Of a stretch of DNA of 64,000 nt, positions 57,830 to 64,000 are shown in pieces. The stretch's first letter is position 1; each line of letters opens with the position of its first letter. Both the position numbers and the translations under genes were made by a program. Below the pieces are notes generated by a model. The model had not been told where the DNA came from and did not search any database. It saw only the letters and a program-made list of their open reading frames with translations. The DNA comes from Benincasa hispida (taxonomy: Eukaryota > Streptophyta > Magnoliopsida > Cucurbitales > Cucurbitaceae). The DNA lies in assembly GCF_009727055.1 (NCBI RefSeq), contig NC_052359.1:58764375-58828374 (forward strand), read 5' to 3'.

Positions 57830-60710
57830 GCTTTTTTTTGTTTTTGAAAACAAAAGTAAGTAAATATATTATGGAGAATAATGATTATAAGAAGAGGATT
57901 TCTTTTTTAAAAAAAAATGAAAAGGAGAGATGTTGAACGAACGACAGGGTTGCATATGTCGTTCGATAAGGTGACAATTTACAATCATGTCTTTACAATA
58001 TAATGAAAAACCAACTTCAAACCATATTATTCTACATTTGTTTGTTATTAAATTACCTTGTTTTTAACTGTCAAAAAGAAATTGTGGTTTCCTTTCCTAT
58101 CCTTTTTTTTTTTTTTTTTTTTAAATTTTTTTTCTCACATCAATTATAATTTACGCTCCGCGAGAGCTTTTGGATGGCAATAAAAAAAGTAATAATTAAA
58201 AAAAACCCTAACGTGATAAGTTATTTTTAGATGTAATAAATGAATCTTATGATGTGATATTTCGTCACTTGGGAGTCGAAAAGTAGAATGCATACTAAGA
58301 CCAATCTTGTTATAGGATATACAAATTAAATTAAATTGAAACTAAAGTTGAACATATAGTGGCTAAAAATATTACTCGATGGGCAGGTTTTGAAATTTTT
58401 CTTTATCAAGTACTAGTTAGGCAAAGGGTGAAAATGATACTTCTTTTTCACGGGTATAAGCATTTGACCAATGAAAAAAGGTTAAGTATAACACGTTTCT
58501 ACGTAGAAAACTTTTAAACAAGTGGGATTCAATGGGTCAACATTACCAAGTTGGCAAAATGAAACAAGGGAAAAAAATAAAAAAACCATAGTACGATAGT
58601 ATTATTAGCAAACTTTATAACATCTTACTTTTTCAACATATATATTAATGGTACATGTTGATGAGAGAATAATTTGGATGTAAGTCTTTGCTGATTTGGA
58701 TAGTAGAGTGGAGTATTGGATAGGAGAAAGAGACGGGTAAAAAAAAGCTCACACTAATGTTGTATTGTATTGTGTTGAGATAAACTAAAATGAAGTCAAG
58801 TACGTACTGTGACACTACGATAAGAATCAACTCGACTAAAGCTATAAGTCTTTTGGTTTGATCGATGTTTGGCTTGTCTCCATCATGGCCTCAACATGTT
58901 GGTGACAGCAAGGAAACCATAGACTACCATGTGTTCTTCATTATTAACAATATAATTATTGCAAAGAATAGATCACAATATGGTGAAAAAGGAATTTATA
59001 GATGTTTCACAGTATATGAATTTATGAATGTTTTTTTTTTCTTTTAAGATATCTCTATGTCGTCTACCCTTACAGTAAAATACCAAAAAAAGAAAAAAAA
59101 AATGAACGAGTTTAGATTAGAAAGGATATGTGAAATTCCTTGATTGGTTCTTCCACTAACAAATTATCCATTGTATTTGATTTGACTGACACGGATCAAA
59201 CAAATTATAACAAATATCTATATATCAAAAATTGACTATGTCTCTGAGGAAGAATTGAACGAACGACTGATGAATGTTGTCGGATTTGACGAGCGAATAG
59301 CTCGAAGGCCTTGGATCTGTGTTTCGAGCAAGAATCAGTGTTACCATAGCTTTACCATGATACAGACTCCAAGTTGAGACACAACGTACTGGATTTGTGG
59401 AATCCAATCGAATTTGACCGTAGCTTGAAGTTCAAGTGTCGTACTGCAGTAGGGCCGGAAAGGAAGGGGCTCCGAACCTCCTTATTATAAGATAAATTCA
59501 AAGTTACATTCCTCTCTTAAATTGAATTTTATAACATTTTTCATATACCCTTTCACTCCTTCTCGAAAACGAAGTCTTAGACTTCTAAGACCGAGAACCA
59601 ATTCTTCATAGTAGTGCCTTATGCTCCCCCTAAAATTGAGAGTTCCTTCTTTAGATGATGAACGATCTAGAGAAATGTTCAAGATCGGCAATGGTAAAAG
59701 TTTCCCAATCTCAGAATAAATCAACTTTGCAAAGAAAAAATATAACAGAAAACGAAATCTAGAAAATCCAATTGATAGATAAGGAAAAAAAAAACTTCGG
59801 TAGAATTGGTTGCTTTTCACATTATAGATGTCACTGAAAGAGTTGTAACATGTTGTGGGATATGTTACAGAAACATATTGTTCAAGTTTTGCCAGTAATA
59901 AATAAGTCAATCATATTGCAATAACAACAAACATCCTAATAGTATTAAATTTTCATCAACTCGATATTTTCATCAATATTTTTATATCTCCATGTTTTAA
60001 TTGGTTTGACATCGATATTTGTCATTTCCATTATACCTAAAAAGTATAAAAAAATATAACAATAATAATAGTAATAAAAATGTAGCTTATGCAAATATAA
60101 ATAATCAACATTTTAATTGGTTTAAAATGCATAGAACATTTAAATTTAAATATTTTTTTGTTATAATTTTATAAAAATATTGAATGATATCAATATTTTA
60201 AACATGTTGAATTTTCAAACTCCTCGCAAAAAGGTATCTAGAAGATATATCTAAAAAAATTTAGAATTGGATGAAGAAAAAAAAGAGAAACATTGAAAAT
60301 TACATACCCATAAACTTAAAATCTGAAAAGAAAGTTTGAAATTGTTGTATGAATGCTAAGTGGAAAGTTAATATTCTTGGTAAATAGTCCCCTTTGCCGT
60401 CTTCCATTTTGAAATAATGAATGAAGTTGTTTGAAAATTAAAACCCAAATTTTGACACCAAAATATTTAATTAATTTCTATCCTTTTAATTAATTAAACA
60501 ATTCTTCAAGTACTTTATACAGTTTGGCAAAACCCCACTTCACAATGATTTAATTCAAAATAACACCTTTCTATTTTTTGTCTTAAAAAAGATTATACCT
60601 TCTAGTTGAGACAATATAACCTCGATCAATTATTGGGATCTTTTCTTTCATAAATTTAGTATATATAGAAATTAAAGGGGAAACTTTACCTTTTTTTTAA
60701 TTTCTGTCGA
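57830..60710. other. AT-rich intergenic DNA
   Basis: No gene is recognised. A less AT-rich block at about 59225-59650 has a purine-run 'tttagggggagcataagg' on the minus strand (near 59632) and may be a retroelement remnant, but no domain supports it. Short 'cgatattt' words near 59950-60020 resemble the repeat at 37725-38050. Confidence 0.5.
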
Positions 60711-60714
60711 AGTC

Positions 60715-61182
60715 TATTTGGTCCTAGATTTCATATTATTACATTTTTAATCCTAAAGTTTTAAGTTTGATTTCAATTTAGTCCAGACATTTTAAAATGT
60801 TGCAATTTACCCTCGATATTTCAGTTTTATTTCAATTTAATTGCTAGATTTTGAATTATTATAAGCAATTAATGTTTCATTATTTTTTCATCACCATTAA
60901 AATTTTATTTCATAATTATTTTAAGAACTGTATTTAAATATAAAAAAATTGTTGAAAATATTTTCTAATATAGCAAAATGTCACTATCTATCAATGATAG
61001 ATTTATTACTAACAAGTAGTGACATTTTGTTACATTAACACCAAATACTAAAGTGAGTATTTAGTAAGAAAGAAATCGAGAATAAAAGTTCAAATCTTAA
61101 AAGTTTGAGATCAAATTAAAATAAAATATAAATTTCAAGATTAAAATTGTAATATTTTGAAACTTAAAGATGTAATAGAAGT
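60715..61182. repeat. Foldback element
   Basis: Left 'attacatttttaatcctaaag' and 'gatttcaatttagtcc' face, in reverse complement, 'attacaattttaatcttgaa' and 'ttttaatttgatctc' from 61080-61180. The centre holds ctatcaatgatag. It is similar in kind to 1004-1497 but with a different sequence. Confidence 0.55.
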
Positions 61183-61945
61183 TATAATATATTTTTCTCA
61201 GAGAAAAAACAAAACAAGGAGGAGAGAAGTGCACTTTCTATGTCACTTATCACATTCCAATCCTCTATGATATAATACAAAAAATGAAAGGAATAATACA
61301 TTGCATGAATAATAATTAATTACAAGGATTCCCTACACACAATTAAATACGAGTATATACATCAAGCTTTTGAGCTAGCTAGGTAATATATAATACATAG
61401 GGCGTGACAAAGCGACAAATAGCACATATAATTGAACCACTAAAATAAAATAAAATAAAATAGTAAAGGGCACAATTCCATAAGTTTTCATAACCAAGAG
61501 GGTCTAAATAATTTTAGGTTTATGGCACCAAAATTTAAAAATATCCACATCCCATCATTTTCAACGTGCATATAAATATATAATACACATTAACATCTTT
61601 ATCTATTCATATTTTTTGGAGCTAAAGTCTTTGGATTCCTTTGAAAATTAAGAGGCTGCTCAAAAAAAAAAAAAAAAAGAAAAAAAAGAAAAAAAAGAAA
61701 AAAGAAAACTTTGATCCTCTTCATGATCATGATCTCTATTTTACGAGTGTTGGTTTTAATTTTTTTTGACTTTTGTGTTGATTTCTTTCTCAATAAGAGA
61801 AGGAAGGGTCTTGCCTATTTGAAACATAAGTAAATTAAATCTCTCTCCCTTTTCTTAGCTCAAGGTTTTGAGGTTCAAAACTTCTCAAAATCGTTTTCTT
61901 TTTTAATTTTATTTTTTGGTTCTAAATTTTGAGATCGAGAGAAAT
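61183..61945 (+). promoter_or_regulatory. Upstream region of the MYB gene
   Basis: Includes a purine tract at about 61662-61708 (A runs broken by G) about 240 bp before the ATG, and a pyrimidine-rich leader at about 61830-61930. TATA-like 'tatataaata' variants occur near 61570. No specific site can be assigned. Confidence 0.45.
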
Positions 61946-64000
61946 ATGGGTAGAACTCCATGTTGTGATAAAGCAAATGTGAAGAAAGGGCCATGGTCTC
62001 CTGAAGAAGATGCAAAGCTTAAAGATTACATTGAAAAACATGGAACTGGAGGCAACTGGATTTCTCTCCCACAAAAGGCTGGTAATTAATATTAATCAAT
62101 CTCTCTTTTTTCCATTTTTCTCTACGTGGGTTTTGATAAACTTCGTGTCTTTTTATTGATATGAAGTGAAGATTCGAACTTTTTCCCACTGACAACTCGT
62201 ATTAGTATAATTTTTTTATTACTAAAGACCTATCAAAAGATATTTTTAACCTATTTTTTGTCGGGTATTTCTGTTGAACTATGCTCGTATTGAAGTTAAT
62301 TTTGTTGTGTAGGTTTGAAGAGATGTGGGAAAAGTTGTAGATTGAGATGGTTAAATTATTTGAGACCTGATATCAAACATGGTGATTTTTCTGAGGAAGA
62401 AGATAGAATAATTTGCAATCTCTATACTACCATTGGAAGCAGGTTTTTGTTTCATTCTCTTTTCACAGCATCTTCCACTTTTTCTTTTCTTTTCTTTTCT
62501 CTCTCTCTCTTGTTTGATTCATAGTTATCCTTTTGTGTGTCCACGAACTTAAATTAATAATGGAAAAATGTTTGATGTTGAATTGTTAGTTGTTTATTCA
62601 CATGATATGACAAATTATTTGTAACAATCTGTTGAGAAGTAAAAACTATATACACATTGATATAAACAAAAAAGAATTGATATCATCAATAGAAAAGTTG
62701 AAAGAGAAATAACAACAAAATTGATCAAATGTCAACACGAGTATAGTTTCTAGCATTAGTTTGTAATACTGTCTTGAGATGAAAGGTTTGATAAAAAAAA
62801 AAAAAAAAAAAAGGAAAAACCTGAACCTATCCAACAAAAATCTGTACATTGTAGAAAATAATTGCACTTTAAATCAATATTCATACCCTACCAGCTCAGT
62901 TTTAAATTTTTTTAGTAAAAAAACATTTTTGGGAGAGGTGAATGTTTTGAGTCTGATATTTGTAATGATTTCAAAGTGCTTGAGAGAAGCTAAAAAAAGG
63001 TTATTGAAAACCTTTTAATTGAGTTTTATTTGGTTATATGAAAATGAAAAATAAAATTCTAAAACTACTTAAAATTAGAACACTTGATGAGAAAGCTTTT
63101 TGTAAAACTACTTTGTAGGAGAAGTGTTTTTAACTTAAAAACCCTTTTATAAAAAAGTCACACTTAATAACTAAAATCACTATCAATAATAGTCTATCAT
63201 TATTTTGACAGCCTCAACTCTAATTATTATTATATCCATAACATCCATAACTATAATTTTAAATCATATATATTTAAATTTAGAAGTAAAACGATTGAGT
63301 CTAATCTAATAATATAAATATATTGACTTTTACAAATTATTATAAATATGTACAGGTGGTCAGTAATTGCAGCACAATTACCAGGAAGAACAGACAACGA
63401 TATAAAAAACTACTGGAACACGAAATTGAAGAAAAAACTAAGTAGTCCTCAAGGGACAATGGTGCCCCAATATATTCAACCTTCAACAAATTCATCTTCA
63501 TCTTCTTCTTCACCATCTTCATACTCAAATAATGGGCCCTTGATTTCCACCTTTTTAGAACCCATCTCATTCTCATCCAATCTTCTTCTAAACCCCACCA
63601 CCAATAATAACAATAGTGCCACTCCAATATTCCATTATCAACTCTCTCAAGATCAAAGCTTTATGATGAGTCCAATGGTAGGAGCTGAAAATAGTAATTT
63701 TCATGTGAAATTAGATGATCATAGGTTGCTTGTGTTTGGAGGGGATCAAGGGAGTAGTAGCTCATCGGACGTCGAGTACGGGGGCGCCGGAGTCGAGGAG
63801 AAGAGGAGATCATCATCTTCATCTTCATCAATGAGTTTTGTAGAGTGCTCTAGAGTTGTGAATGGATGGAATAATGAGAGGCAATTAGAAGATCAAGGGA
63901 TGTGGAATAATAATATGGAAAATAATTATAGTCCATTTATGGATTATGGGCTTGAGGAAATTAAGCAGCTGATTAGTTCTAATAACTGCACCACCAATGT
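61946..64000 (+). CDS. R2R3-MYB transcription factor, subgroup 14 (RAX/Blind/MYB36-like), 3' end outside window
   Basis: Exons 61946-62081, 62313-62452 trimmed to 62442 by the donor ag|gttttt, and 63356 to beyond 64000. Exon sizes of 136 and 130 nt are the canonical MYB pattern. About 303 residues are visible, with no stop by 64000. R2 (~residues 12-64) has [20 protein letters not shown] and [15 protein letters not shown]3 (~65-115) has [20 protein letters not shown] and [20 protein letters not shown]. The start [20 protein letters not shown] is that of subgroup 14 proteins, which act in axillary meristem initiation, root endodermis (Casparian strip) and cell differentiation. The C-terminus is Ser/Asn-rich with several poly-Ser runs. 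R3 starts DIKHGDF where relatives usually have NIKHGGF or NIKHGEF. The exact orthologue cannot be decided without the tail. Confidence 0.95.

Noticed and set aside
59485..59910. 141-codon minus-strand frame
   Set aside because: Composition is low-complexity (Phe/Tyr/Ser/Arg) and no family matches. A purine run nearby hints at a retroelement, but I could not support one.
62315..62524. 69-codon frame starting at the second MYB exon
   Set aside because: It is the true exon 2 read through its donor at 62443 into the intron.
1..64000. tRNA, rRNA or organelle-derived insertions
   Set aside because: I saw no paired A/B-box tRNA folds, rRNA landmarks or recognisable plastid/mitochondrial genes. Met-tRNA-like words are retroelement primer sites. 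A dedicated tRNA scan could still find something.

Overview
This is nuclear DNA from a flowering plant. The genes are intron-rich with GT..AG junctions, the background is strongly AT-rich, and much of the window is decayed LTR retrotransposon sequence. The gene set (an R2R3-MYB, a plant-type FAD synthase fusion, a DUF4050 protein) says eudicot. The look of the retroelements suggests a cucurbit, but that is an impression I cannot test here.

Layout. 1-6.7 kb: AT-rich intergenic DNA with a foldback element, a decayed plant-mobile-domain (PMD) pseudogene on the minus strand, a 51-bp tandem array and a CTCGCTCTCTCC minisatellite. 6.7-30.5 kb: one minus-strand Ty1/copia element ('copia A') stretched to about 23.8 kb by insertions. 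These are an LTR-B copy with target-site duplication (TSD) ctaac, itself split by further material with TSD ctatg that includes a 5' piece of a Ty3/gypsy element; an LTR-C copy; a head-to-head inverted pair of LTR-B copies; and a solo LTR-B with TSD atgat. 30.5-33.6 kb: remains of a SIRE-like copia element (gag piece plus LTR) and a hairpin-type element.

33.8-44 kb is a gene island. A small four-exon DUF4050 gene (110 aa) is followed by a complete 16-exon gene for a 512-aa protein with an N-terminal PAPS-reductase/FAD-synthase domain and a C-terminal molybdopterin-binding-like domain. 44-47.5 kb is AT-rich DNA with repeat fragments. 47.5-57.8 kb is a plus-strand copia element ('copia E') with both LTRs, a primer-binding site and a polypurine tract. 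It is broken by two LTR-B copies and by a hAT-type MITE that sits in reverse transcriptase with 8-bp TSDs. 57.8-61.9 kb is AT-rich intergenic DNA. From 61.9 kb to the window edge lies a subgroup-14 (RAX/Blind/MYB36-like) R2R3-MYB gene, open at its 3' end.

Only three host genes look functional: DUF4050, FAD synthase and MYB. They show no evident shared pathway. All transposon reading frames carry stops or frameshifts. I found no tRNA, rRNA or CRISPR and no clearly new biological system. The most unusual structures are the TSD-resolved nest, the inverted LTR pair that could fold into a long hairpin, and a cluster of AAACGATC/CTATCGTATAG-like motifs confined to one LTR-B subfamily.
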